Assembly (NCBI RefSeq): GCF_018604545.1
Contig: NZ_CP075896.1
Span: 1,364,001 to 1,428,000 of the forward strand
Source of the DNA: Streptomyces koelreuteriae
GTDB lineage: Bacteria > Actinomycetota > Actinomycetes > Streptomycetales > Streptomycetaceae
Direction of reading: 5' to 3'
DNA: 64,000 nucleotides
Part shown: positions 25,969 to 34,949 of the stretch, one piece after another
How positions within the stretch are numbered: position 1 is the stretch's first letter
Layout: the number at the start of each line of letters is the position of its first letter
Notes under the pieces: generated by a model
The model's database searches: none
Told to the model about the DNA's origin: nothing
The model's input: only the letters and a program-made list of their open reading frames with translations
Translations under genes and position numbers: made by a program

Positions 25969-26016
25969 GGGAGCCTCCGTGGCCGGTTACGGCCTTCGTG
26001 CTGAACGGGCGTGCCG

Positions 26017-26060
26017 ATAGCTAACGCCCTCCCGCGACGACACGTCAACAGTTTGTTGAA
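26017..26060 (-). promoter_or_regulatory. Promoter-operator of the purine operon (17-bp palindrome)
   Basis: Read on the minus strand: TTCAACAAACTGTTGAC (26060-26044), whose right end forms a -35 TTGACG (26048-26043), and a -10 near TTAGCTAT (26024-26017) 18 bases on. CAACA-AAC-TGTTG is an inverted repeat. The identical 17 bases occur before the catalase gene with the same -35 overlap and the same distance to the start codon. Confidence 0.8.
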
Positions 26061-26070
26061 AATTCGCGAC

Positions 26071-26106
26071 GCCGATACGGATGCCGATACGGACGGGGAT
26101 ACGGCG
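26071..26106. repeat. Short tandem repeat, 12-bp period
   Basis: GCCGATACGGAT, GCCGATACGGAC and GGGGATACGG lie in tandem directly after the stop of the HTH gene. Three imperfect units; no function evident. Confidence 0.5.
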
Positions 26107-26111
26107 GCCGG

Positions 26112-26477
26112 TCAGGCGCCCTTCTCGCGGTTCAGGTAGTTGTAGACGGTGAAGCGGCTGACGCCGAGGGCGCTCGCCACGGTCTCCACCCCGTGCCGCA
26201 CGGAGAAGGCGCCGCGCGCCTCGAGTATCCGTACGACCTCCTGCTTCGCCTTGCGGTCCAGGTCGGCCAGCGGCCCCTTGCGACGCTCCATCGCGGCGAG
26301 GATGTGATCGAGGGAGTCGGCGAGCTGCGGCAGCCGTACGGCGACGGCGTCGCTGCCCTCCCAGGCCAGAACGACGTCGTCGGGGCCGGCCTCGTCCGGC
26401 GGGATCATCTCCCCGCCCATGGCGTCGACCAGGGGCTTCACGGCCGCGATGAACGGCTCGTCCCCGGCGCCGCTCAC
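26112..26477 (-). CDS. YheO/DauR-type helix-turn-helix protein
   Basis: A 121-residue protein whose C-terminal half (about 60-118) is the HTH_22 type seen in YheO/DauR regulators: DRKAKQEVVRILEARGAFSVRHGVETVASALGVSRFTVYNYLN. The N-terminal PAS-like sensor of full YheO proteins is reduced to about 55 residues (PFIAAVKPLVDAMGGEM, VVLAWEGSDAV). GTG start chosen for its GAGGAGGG site and overlap with the upstream gene. It lies beside the purine operon and could be a regulator of it (inference). Confidence 0.75.
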   Translation of the reverse strand: MSGAGDEPFIAAVKPLVDAMGGEMIPPDEAGPDDVVLAWEGSDAVAVRLPQLADSLDHILAAMERRKGPLADLDRKAKQEVVRILEARGAFSVRHGVETVASALGVSRFTVYNYLNREKGA

Positions 26478-26725
26478 GCCTCGCCCTCCTCGGCCACGTT
26501 GACCTGGAGCGAGATCCGGGTGGCGCCGGCCTCCAGGGCCTTGCGGAGCAGGGCGTCCACGGCGGTGAGCACCGCGTCGGCACCGCCCTCCGCGGTGTTG
26601 CCGAACGGGCCGACGTCCACGGCGTCCAGCTCGGCGGCCTCGACGACCTCGCGGGCCACCAGCGCGTGCGCGGGTGCCTCGTCCAGGTCGAAGGGCTCGG
26701 TCGTGAACTCCACTCTCAATCGCAC
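26474..26725 (-). CDS. MTH1187/YkoF-type thiamine-binding-like small protein
   Basis: An 83-residue protein resembling the DUF77/thiamine-binding fold: RLRVEFTTEPF, the GPFGNTAEGGADAV loop (near 39-52) and LRKALEAGATRISLQVNV. GTG start (GTGCGATTG) with GGGGGC upstream. It overlaps the HTH gene by four bases, so the two form a translational unit. Whether it binds thiamine or another pyrimidine-like ligand is unknown; fusion-like pairing with an HTH protein suggests a sensing role. Confidence 0.65.
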   Translation of the reverse strand: MRLRVEFTTEPFDLDEAPAHALVAREVVEAAELDAVDVGPFGNTAEGGADAVLTAVDALLRKALEAGATRISLQVNVAEEGEA

Positions 26726-26870
26726 TGCGCCCCCACGGCATCGCCCTGACCTGCATATTCTCTCAGTCCTCCGACCGAGAGGGCACTGAGCGCCGGTGCG
26801 CCCAGCCGCTCCGACTCGACCTTAACGCGGCCGGAGCGAGGTTGGGCATATGCGCGATGCCGTCGGCCTG

Positions 26871-26898
26871 GACCGTGAGCCGGGCCCGGCTCACGGTC
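26871..26898. terminator. Perfect 14-bp palindrome, terminator-like
   Basis: GACCGTGAGCCGGG (26871-26884) followed at once by its reverse complement (26885-26898). It lies in the 211-base gap between the MscS gene stop and the thiamine-binding-like gene, and fits a terminator for the MscS transcript. The rest of the gap shows nothing else convincing. Confidence 0.6.
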
Positions 26899-26936
26899 CT
26901 GACCGTTCCGCGTGGCCGGCCGCGCCTGACCGGAGG

Positions 26937-27917
26937 TCACCGAACAGACGGCACGCGATCGTCGGCCGCATCCTCCGTACGCAGCCAGATGGTGCGCTGG
27001 GGGAACGGGATGTCGATGCCGGCCTCGTCGAGTGCGTCCTTGACCCGGCGGCGCAGTTCGCGGGTGACGGCCCACTGCTGCAGCGGAGTGGTCTTGACGG
27101 CGAGGCGCACGATGACACCGTCGGCGTCCAGCGACTGCACGCCCCACACGGCGGGGTCCTCCAGCAGGAGGCCGGCGAAGGCCGGTTCCTGGCGAAGGCC
27201 CTGACCGGTCTCCTCCAGTACGCGGTACACGGTGTCGAGGTTGGAGTCGTAGGCCACGGCGACGTCCAGGACGGCACGGGCCCAGTCCTGGCTGTCGTTG
27301 CGCACGCGCAGGATCTCGCCGTTGCGGATGTGCCAGAGGCCTCCGTTGAGGTCACGCACATGCGTCAGCCGAAGGCCGACGTGTTCCACTTCCCCGACGG
27401 CCTCGCCGAGATCGACCGAGTCACCGACGCCGTACTGGTCCTCGACCATGATCAGCAGACCGGACAGGTAGTCGGCGACCAGGCTCTGGGCGCCGAAGCC
27501 GATCGCCAGGCCGACGACGCCGGCGCTGGCCATGAGCGGACCCAGGGCGATGCCCACCTGGTCCAGCACCATGGCGACTCCGACCAGCGACAGGATGATC
27601 GTCACCGCACTGCTGAGCACCGAACCGATGGTGCGGGCACGCTGCTCGCGTCGCTGCCGGCCGAGCGACCGGTCACGGTGCAGGACGACGAGACCCCGGC
27701 CCGGCGCCCTTGACGGCGTGGCATCGCCCTCACCACCGGCAGGTTCCAGCACGTGGCGCACGACCCGGGTGATGGCTCGCTTGGCCACCCAGCGGACCAC
27801 TGCCAGGACCGCGATGATGAGCGCGATCCGCAGTGGTATCCCGATGAGCGCCTCGGTGTGGTCCTGCACCCAACCCGACCATGGGGCGGCCAGCTCTGTG
27901 CCTGCTGTTGTCAGCAC
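26937..27917 (-). CDS. MscS-family mechanosensitive channel
   Basis: A 326-residue small-conductance mechanosensitive channel: N-terminal helix (about 20-45), a basic loop, TM2, then the pore helix TM3 with GLAIGFGAQSLVADYLSGLLIMVEDQYGVGDSVDLG, followed by the beta domain (HVRDLNGGLWHIRNGEI) and the alpha-beta C-terminus. The GTG at 27917 has AGGAACGGAG upstream; the ORF could extend 22 codons with no support. Divergent from hyi. Confidence 0.88.
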   Translation of the reverse strand: MLTTAGTELAAPWSGWVQDHTEALIGIPLRIALIIAVLAVVRWVAKRAITRVVRHVLEPAGGEGDATPSRAPGRGLVVLHRDRSLGRQRREQRARTIGSVLSSAVTIILSLVGVAMVLDQVGIALGPLMASAGVVGLAIGFGAQSLVADYLSGLLIMVEDQYGVGDSVDLGEAVGEVEHVGLRLTHVRDLNGGLWHIRNGEILRVRNDSQDWARAVLDVAVAYDSNLDTVYRVLEETGQGLRQEPAFAGLLLEDPAVWGVQSLDADGVIVRLAVKTTPLQQWAVTRELRRRVKDALDEAGIDIPFPQRTIWLRTEDAADDRVPSVR

Positions 27918-28076
27918 TGGAATGGCTCCGTTCCTCGATGTGGCAGTTCGCGGGCCCCGCCTACCCACAGTCGCGGCAAGCATGATCGCCGACCGCCGGG
28001 CGGGACGGACTTTCCGGCAGCCCCTCTTGACAGCCCTCGGGCGCCACGGGCAATCTTCCGTTAAGCAGAAACATGA

Positions 28077-28091
28077 TTCCGCAATACGGAA
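28077..28091 (+). promoter_or_regulatory. Operator box upstream of hyi
   Basis: TTCCG-CAATA-CGGAA, a perfect 5-bp inverted repeat ending 48 bases before the hyi ATG. It matches 14 of 15 bases of the reverse complement of the box before gcl (34834-34848). TTCC-N7-GGAA spacing suggests an IclR-family repressor such as AllR (inference). Confidence 0.65.
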
Positions 28092-28139
28092 TACCTTCTG
28101 GAAGACACGTCGGAAGACAAGGAAGGGAGCGCCGACCCG

Positions 28140-28961
28140 ATGGGATTCGCAGACCAGCGCTTCAACGTCAACCTGTCGATCCTCTTCACGGAGCTCCCCC
28201 TCCTGGAGCGCCCCGCTGCCGCCGCCGCGGCCGGCTTCACCGCGGTCGAGCTGTGGTGGCCCTGGACCGACTCACCCGTCCCGGAGCGTTCCGAGCTCGA
28301 CGCCCTGAAGCGGGCGATCGAGGAGGCGGGCGTCCGGCTCACCGGGCTGAACTTCTACGCCGGGCAGCTCCCGGGCCCGGACCGCGGCGCCCTGTCGATC
28401 CCGGGCGAGGAGTCGGAGCGGTTCCGCGCCAACATCGACGTGGCCGCCGACTTCGCCGCCTCCCTGGGCTGCACGGCCCTCAACGCCCTGTACGGCAACC
28501 GCGTCGAGGGCGTGGACCCGGCCGAGCAGGACGCGCTCGCGCTGGAGAACCTGACCCTGGCGGCCCGGGCCGCGGACCGGATCGGTGCGGTGCTGCTGAT
28601 CGAGGCGCTGAACCGGCCCGAGTCACCGCTGTACCCGCTGGTCTCCGCCCCGGCGGCCGTGGACGTCGTCGACAAGGTCAACGAGGCGACCGGCCTGGGC
28701 AACGCGCGGTTCCTGATGGACCTCTACCACCTGTCCATGAACGGCGAGGACCTCCCGTCGGTGATCGAGCGGTTCGCCGCGAAGACCGGTCACGTCCAGA
28801 TCGCCGACAACCCCGGCCGCGGCGCCCCCGGGACGGGCGCGCTCCCCCTCGAAGACCTCCTCGACCGGCTGCGGAAGGCGGGCTACGACGGCTGGGTCGG
28901 CCTCGAGTACAAGCCGGGCGACCGCCCGAGCGCCGAGGCCTTCGACTGGCTGCCCCGCTGA
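28140..28961 (+). CDS. hyi: Hydroxypyruvate isomerase
   Basis: A 273-residue TIM-barrel isomerase interconverting hydroxypyruvate and tartronate semialdehyde. NVNLSILFTELPLLERPAAAAAAGF opens barrel strand 1; GFTAVELWWPW, LTGLNFYAG, IEALNRPESPLY, FLMDLYHLSMNGEDL and HVQIADNPGRGAPGTG carry the metal and substrate residues of the Hyi/OtnI family. GGAAGGGAG lies upstream. Followed after 25 bases by glxR, so both glyoxylate-route enzymes share a transcript. Confidence 0.95.
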   Translation: MGFADQRFNVNLSILFTELPLLERPAAAAAAGFTAVELWWPWTDSPVPERSELDALKRAIEEAGVRLTGLNFYAGQLPGPDRGALSIPGEESERFRANIDVAADFAASLGCTALNALYGNRVEGVDPAEQDALALENLTLAARAADRIGAVLLIEALNRPESPLYPLVSAPAAVDVVDKVNEATGLGNARFLMDLYHLSMNGEDLPSVIERFAAKTGHVQIADNPGRGAPGTGALPLEDLLDRLRKAGYDGWVGLEYKPGDRPSAEAFDWLPR

Positions 28962-28986
28962 CCCTCGCACCGAAAGGCACCCCATC

Positions 28987-29904
28987 ATGAGCACCAATCT
29001 CGCAGCTTCCCCCCACCCGACCCGCCCGGCGGTTGCCTGGATCGGACTCGGCATCATGGGCTCCCCCATGTCCGAGAACCTGATCAAGGCGGGTTACCAG
29101 GTCACCGGCTTCACCCTGGAGCAGGACAAGCTGGACCGTCTCACGGCGGCGGGCGGCACCGCCGCCCCCTCCATCGCCGAGGCCGTGAAGGACGCCGACG
29201 TCGTCATCACGATGGTCCCGGCCTCCCCCCAGGTCGAGGCCATCTCCTACGGCCCCGACGGCATCCTGGAGCACGCGAAGTCCGGCGCCCTGCTGATCGA
29301 CATGTCCTCGATCACGCCGCAGACCTCGGTCGACCTGGCCAAGGCCGCGAAGGACAAGGGCATCCGCGTGCTGGACGCCCCGGTGTCCGGCGGCGAGGCC
29401 GGTGCGATCGAGGCCGTGCTGTCCATCATGGTCGGCGGCGAGCAGGCCGACTTCGACACCGCGAAGCCGATCCTCGACGCGCTCGGCAAGACCATCGTGC
29501 TGTGCGGCCCGCACGGCTCGGGCCAGACCGTGAAGGCCGCCAACCAGCTGATCGTCGCCGTGAACATCCAGGCGTGCGCCGAGGCCGTGGTCTTCCTGGA
29601 GAAGTCCGGCGTGGACCTGAAGGCGGCCCTGGACGTCCTGAACGGCGGCCTCGCCGGCTCGACCGTACTGACCCGCAAGAAGGACAACTTCCTCGGCCGG
29701 GAATTCAAGCCGGGCTTCCGTATCGACCTGCACCACAAGGACATGGGCATCGTCACGGACGCCGCCCGCACTGTCGGCGCGGCCCTGCCCGTCGGCGCCG
29801 TGGTCGCGCAGCTGGTCGCGAGCCTGCGCGCGCAGGGCGACGGCGGCCTGGACCACTCGGCGCTGCTGCGGGCCGTGGAGCGGCTGTCCGGCGCCCAGGT
29901 CTGA
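28987..29904 (+). CDS. glxR: 2-Hydroxy-3-oxopropionate (tartronate semialdehyde) reductase
   Basis: A 305-residue beta-hydroxyacid dehydrogenase: NAD(P) Rossmann motif GLGIMGSPM (near 20-28), the DAPVSGGEAGA substrate motif (near 122-132) and GSGQTVKAANQL with catalytic lysine near residue 174. It reduces tartronate semialdehyde made by gcl to glycerate. ATG start with GAAAGG upstream. Confidence 0.95.
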   Translation: MSTNLAASPHPTRPAVAWIGLGIMGSPMSENLIKAGYQVTGFTLEQDKLDRLTAAGGTAAPSIAEAVKDADVVITMVPASPQVEAISYGPDGILEHAKSGALLIDMSSITPQTSVDLAKAAKDKGIRVLDAPVSGGEAGAIEAVLSIMVGGEQADFDTAKPILDALGKTIVLCGPHGSGQTVKAANQLIVAVNIQACAEAVVFLEKSGVDLKAALDVLNGGLAGSTVLTRKKDNFLGREFKPGFRIDLHHKDMGIVTDAARTVGAALPVGAVVAQLVASLRAQGDGGLDHSALLRAVERLSGAQV

Positions 29905-29962
29905 TCCCCGTACGCCCGTAACCCTCTCTGTAACCCCGTGACCCCTCGGGGTCTCCCGGACC

Positions 29963-30021
29963 CCGGGCGGCGCCGCCGCTGACACCTGTCCTGTCGCGCC
30001 CAAAGGGGCGGCGCCGCCCGG
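29963..30021. terminator. Long GC-rich inverted repeat after glxR
   Basis: CCGGGCGGCGCCGCC at 29963-29977 is the exact reverse complement of GGCGGCGCCGCCCGG at 30007-30021, with a 29-base loop. Probably terminates the hyi-glxR transcript just before the catalase promoter; each arm is itself nearly palindromic, so alternative folds exist. Confidence 0.6.
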
Positions 30022-30039
30022 CTCAGCCCTATCCACCAC

Positions 30040-30081
30040 TTCAACAAACTGTTGACGCTCGGTTCACCCCGACCCTAGGCT
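30040..30081 (+). promoter_or_regulatory. Promoter-operator of the catalase gene (17-bp palindrome)
   Basis: TTCAACAAACTGTTGAC (30040-30056) ends in the -35 hexamer TTGACG (30052-30057); TAGGCT (30076-30081) follows after 18 bases as -10. The 17-mer is identical to that before the purine operon, and in both cases the operator ends 75 bases before the start codon. Confidence 0.8.
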
Positions 30082-30087
30082 CCACGA

Positions 30088-30107
30088 AGCGGAAACACTT
30101 TTCCGCT
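30088..30107 (+). promoter_or_regulatory. Inverted repeat just downstream of the catalase -10
   Basis: AGCGGAAA (30088-30095), CACT, TTTCCGCT (30100-30107): a perfect 8-bp inverted repeat at the transcription start region. It resembles the GGAAA-TTTCC layout of IclR/AllR boxes, so it may be a second operator; an mRNA leader hairpin is the alternative. Confidence 0.5.
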
Positions 30108-30131
30108 GCCCTCTCGTATCGGAAGGTCACG

Positions 30132-31589
30132 ATGTCGCAGCGCGTGCTCACCACCGAGTCCGGCGCCCCCGTCGCCGACAACCAGAACTCCGCCACCGCC
30201 GGCGCCGGCGGCCCGCTTCTGCTCCAGGACCAGCATCTGCTGGAGAAGCTGGCGCGCTTCAACCGCGAGCGCATCCCGGAGCGTGTGGTGCACGCCCGTG
30301 GCTCGGGCGCCTACGGCCACTTCGAAGTGACCGACGACGTCACGGAGTTCACGTACGCCGACTTCCTGAGCACCGTCGGCAGGCGCACCGAGGTGTTCGT
30401 GCGCTTCTCCACCGTGGCCGACTCGCTCGGCGGCGCGGACGCGGTGCGCGACCCGCGTGGCTTCGCGGTCAAGTTCTATACGGAGGAGGGCAATTACGAC
30501 CTCGTCGGGAACAACACCCCGGTGTTCTTCATCAAGGACCCGATCAAGTTCCCCGACTTCATCCACTCGCAGAAGCGCGACCCGTTCACGGGCCGTCAGG
30601 AGCCGGACAACGTCTGGGACTTCTGGGCGCACTCCCCCGAGGCGACGCACCAGGTGACCTGGCTGATGGGCGACCGCGGCATCCCGGCCTCGTACCGGCA
30701 CATGAACGGCTACGGCTCGCACACCTACCAGTGGACGAACAGCGCGGGCGAGGCCTTCTTCGTCAAGTACCACTTCAAGACCAACCAGGGCATCCGCTCC
30801 CTCAGCGCCGAGCAGGCCGCCGAGACCGTCGGCAGGGACGCGAACTCCCACCAGACGGATCTGCTCCAGGCCATCGAGCGGGGCGTGCGTCCGTCCTGGA
30901 CCCTCTACGTCCAGCTCATGCCCGCGGCGGAGGCGGACGGCTACCGCTTCAACCCGTTCGACGTGACCAAGGTCTGGCCGCACCAGGACTACCCGCTGCG
31001 GCGGGTGGGCCGGCTGGTGCTGGACCGCAACCCGGACAACGTGTTCGCGGAGGTCGAGCAGGCCGCGTTCTCCCCGAACAACTTCGTGCCCGGCATCGGT
31101 CCCTCGCCCGACAAGATGCTCCAGGGCCGCCTGTTCGCCTACGCGGACGCCCACCGCTACCGCCTGGGCGTCAACCACACGCAGCTGGCCGTCAACGCGC
31201 CCAAGGCCACGACCGCGCGGAACTACGGCCGCGACGGCCTCATGGCGTCGAACTCCCAGGGCCGCGCGGCGAAGAACTACGAGCCGAACTCCTACGACGG
31301 CCCGGCCGAGACCGGCCGCCCGCTGTCGGCACCGCTGGCGGTCGACGGCCACACGGGCACCCACGCGGCGCCCCTCCACACCAAGGACGACGACTTCTTC
31401 CAGGCCGGCGAGCTGTACCGGCTGATGTCCGCCGAGGAGAAGTCCCGGCTGATCGCGAACATCGCCGGCGGCCTCTCCCAGGTCTCCCGCGACGACGTGA
31501 TCGAGAAGAACCTCGCGCACTTCCACGCCGCCGACCCCGAGTACGGGCGGCGCGTGGAAGAGGCGGTCCGCGCTCTGCGCGAGGACTGA
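30132..31589 (+). CDS. katA: Monofunctional haem catalase (small-subunit type)
   Basis: A 485-residue catalase. The distal histidine is H54 in [12 protein letters not shown], the Asn follows in [16 protein letters not shown], and the haem-ligand tyrosine is Y337 in [15 protein letters not shown]. Length and the absence of a C-terminal flavodoxin domain place it in the small-subunit clade. Its promoter carries the same operator as the uricase operon, so it most likely removes uricase-generated peroxide. A terminator follows. Confidence 0.96.
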   Translation: MSQRVLTTESGAPVADNQNSATAGAGGPLLLQDQHLLEKLARFNRERIPERVVHARGSGAYGHFEVTDDVTEFTYADFLSTVGRRTEVFVRFSTVADSLGGADAVRDPRGFAVKFYTEEGNYDLVGNNTPVFFIKDPIKFPDFIHSQKRDPFTGRQEPDNVWDFWAHSPEATHQVTWLMGDRGIPASYRHMNGYGSHTYQWTNSAGEAFFVKYHFKTNQGIRSLSAEQAAETVGRDANSHQTDLLQAIERGVRPSWTLYVQLMPAAEADGYRFNPFDVTKVWPHQDYPLRRVGRLVLDRNPDNVFAEVEQAAFSPNNFVPGIGPSPDKMLQGRLFAYADAHRYRLGVNHTQLAVNAPKATTARNYGRDGLMASNSQGRAAKNYEPNSYDGPAETGRPLSAPLAVDGHTGTHAAPLHTKDDDFFQAGELYRLMSAEEKSRLIANIAGGLSQVSRDDVIEKNLAHFHAADPEYGRRVEEAVRALRED

Positions 31590-31614
31590 ACTCCCTGACC
31601 GTGTCCGACCGCGC

Positions 31615-31644
31615 GGGGCGACCCGGATGAGGGGTGGTCGCCCC
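31615..31644 (+). terminator. Terminator of the catalase gene
   Basis: GGGGCGACC (31615-31623) and GGTCGCCCC (31636-31644), a perfect 9-bp stem 26 bases after the catalase stop. The remaining sequence to 31900 is GC-rich with no supported gene or other structure. Confidence 0.75.
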
Positions 31645-31900
31645 GGGCACGGACGCGGGCAGGGTGTGGACCGCGGCGGCTGCGAGCCAGTGCGGTGGTG
31701 AAGGACCGGGAGCGGGCTTCTCGACCCGAGGGAAGACCGCTCCGGGCCCCTTCGCACCGCCGCGGTCCCAGCACCTCTCCCCTCCCTCCCCTCACAGACC
31801 CCGTCCGGCGGCGCGAATGTCCTGTCGCGCCCAGCCTCGCGCCGTCGGACGGCCAGCCCGTCAGGGTGCGGAACAGGTGCGTCCGCAGGAGCCTGAAGAC

Positions 31901-32137
31901 ATGGCACCTTCCACCCAGCATCCGCATGTCGTGGTCCACTCCCCCGCCCTGGACGGATCCCGCCGGGTCACCCTGGGCGAGGAACCCCTGGGCGTCGCCA
32001 CCCACGCCGACGACGTCGCCGAGATCCTGCGGCTGGCCGACCTGTACGTCACCGACGTCGCGGAGAGCGACCTCGTCGAGTGGCAGGGCGGCGGCCCGGA
32101 CGACTGGCCGGGACTGTCGGAGCACCACGACGCGTGA
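31901..32137 (+). CDS. Small conserved hypothetical protein
   Basis: A 78-residue acidic protein (HVVVHSPALDGSRRVTLGEEPLGVATHADDVAEILRLADL). ATG with GCAGGAG upstream and strong third-position GC support it as real. I do not recognise a functional family; compact alpha-beta appearance. Flanked by the catalase terminator and its own strong terminator, so it is monocistronic. Confidence 0.65.
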   Translation: MAPSTQHPHVVVHSPALDGSRRVTLGEEPLGVATHADDVAEILRLADLYVTDVAESDLVEWQGGGPDDWPGLSEHHDA

Positions 32138-32194
32138 CCACGCCTACGGCAGCGGTCGTAGGCCCCGTACGGCATCCTCAAATAGACCTCTGAA

Positions 32195-32231
32195 CCCGGC
32201 CCCGGGGGCTTCAACCGCCCCCGGGGCCGGG
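32195..32231 (+). terminator. Strong terminator
   Basis: A perfect 15-bp stem, CCCGGCCCCGGGGGC (32195-32209) with GCCCCCGGGGCCGGG (32217-32231), 7-base loop. Confidence 0.85.
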
Positions 32232-32296
32232 CACATTCTCGTCACACGGGGGCCCGTCGGCACGGGGGCGGCGGACCCCGTCACGGGGGTGGAGCC

Positions 32297-32920
32297 ATGA
32301 GCGACGGTACGGCGGTCCGGCTGGAGCCGCACGAGATCGCACTGCTGGGGGAAGGCCCGCGGGCCGCCGTCACCGTCGCCGTGGTGGATCTGTATCTGCG
32401 GGGTCTGGTGGTGGCCGACCGGCCGGGGACGATACGGAGGGGCATCGCGGACCTCGTGCCCGCGGAGCGGCCGCCGTCGCCCTTGGCGCAGGCGGTGCAC
32501 ACATCCCTGCGCGAGCCCGCCGGGCCGCGGACGCTGGTGAAGGACCCGGACATCAGGATCGCGCTGGCCCTGATGCGCATCCCCCTCGCGGGGGCGGGCC
32601 TGCTGCGCTATCCGCTGCTCGGTCCGACGCGCTCCGCCCGACGCCATGTGCGGGAGCTGCGGCAGAGCCATCCGCTGCCGACGAGCAGGCGCGGCCTGAC
32701 CGACGACGAGCGGCTGCTGGCCGTCGCCCTGCACGGCGAGCCGGCCCTGCATCTGCTGGTGCCGCGCTTCGCCCTGCGGGCGGGGCTGGTCCGCCGGGCC
32801 GAGGTGGGCGGCAGGAGCCTCCTCAAGAACTCACCGCGCGGCAGGGGCGGCGGAGGCGGGGGTTACCACTACTGCGGTGGGGGTGGCGGCGGGGGCGGAT
32901 GCGGAGGCGGCGGAAGCTGA
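32297..32920 (+). CDS. TIGR04222-like protein with Gly/Cys-rich tail
   Basis: A 207-residue protein. Residues 5-165 resemble the TIGR04222 family core (LEPHEIALLGEGPRAAVTVAVVDLYLRGLVVAD, then LRQSHPLPTSRRGLTDDERLLAVALHG). The last 25 residues are almost only glycine with two cysteines (YHYCGGG, GCGGGG). TIGR04222 proteins in actinobacteria often end in such Gly-rich Cys tails after membrane helices; here no clear membrane helix is present. The tail could be a target for modification or metal binding, which is unproven. Unknown function. Confidence 0.7.
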   Translation: MSDGTAVRLEPHEIALLGEGPRAAVTVAVVDLYLRGLVVADRPGTIRRGIADLVPAERPPSPLAQAVHTSLREPAGPRTLVKDPDIRIALALMRIPLAGAGLLRYPLLGPTRSARRHVRELRQSHPLPTSRRGLTDDERLLAVALHGEPALHLLVPRFALRAGLVRRAEVGGRSLLKNSPRGRGGGGGGYHYCGGGGGGGGCGGGGS

Positions 32921-32932
32921 CCGGAACGTACA

Positions 32933-32966
32933 AGGGGCGGCCCGTCCGAATGGACGGGCCGCCCCT
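32933..32966. terminator. Bidirectional terminator
   Basis: AGGGGCGGCCCGTCC (32933-32947), loop GAAT, GGACGGGCCGCCCCT (32952-32966): 15-bp stem between the convergent TIGR04222-like gene and gcl. Confidence 0.88.
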
Positions 32967-32990
32967 CTGCTCGTACGCGCTCCTGCCGCG

Positions 32991-34775
<1,785 letters not shown>

Positions 34776-34833
34776 CGAGTACTCCTGCTTCGGCTGTCGG
34801 ATTCGCACTCCCGTCGCGCCCCGCGGTGAGCTC

Positions 34834-34857
34834 TTCCGTATTGTGGAAAATATTTTC
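34834..34857 (-). promoter_or_regulatory. Operator region upstream of gcl
   Basis: TTCCGTATTGTGGAA (34834-34848, plus-strand reading) is near-identical in reverse complement to the hyi box. It overlaps GAAAATATTTTC (34846-34857), a perfect AT-rich palindrome similar to the GGAAA-N-TTTCC core of IclR/AllR sites. It lies 59 bases upstream of the gcl ATG. Confidence 0.65.
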
Positions 34858-34949
34858 TACGATCTGGAATTAATGTAAGTGGGGCTGCCGAAGGCCGTCA
34901 AGGAGCACGATGGATCCGCTGTCCCGACGCGACGCGGTTCTGGAGAGAC

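Noticed and set aside
31645..31900. Possible gene in the gap after the catalase terminator
   Set aside because: Open frames here lack ribosome sites and read as Arg/Pro-rich shadow sequence; only the 78-residue gene from 31901 is supported.
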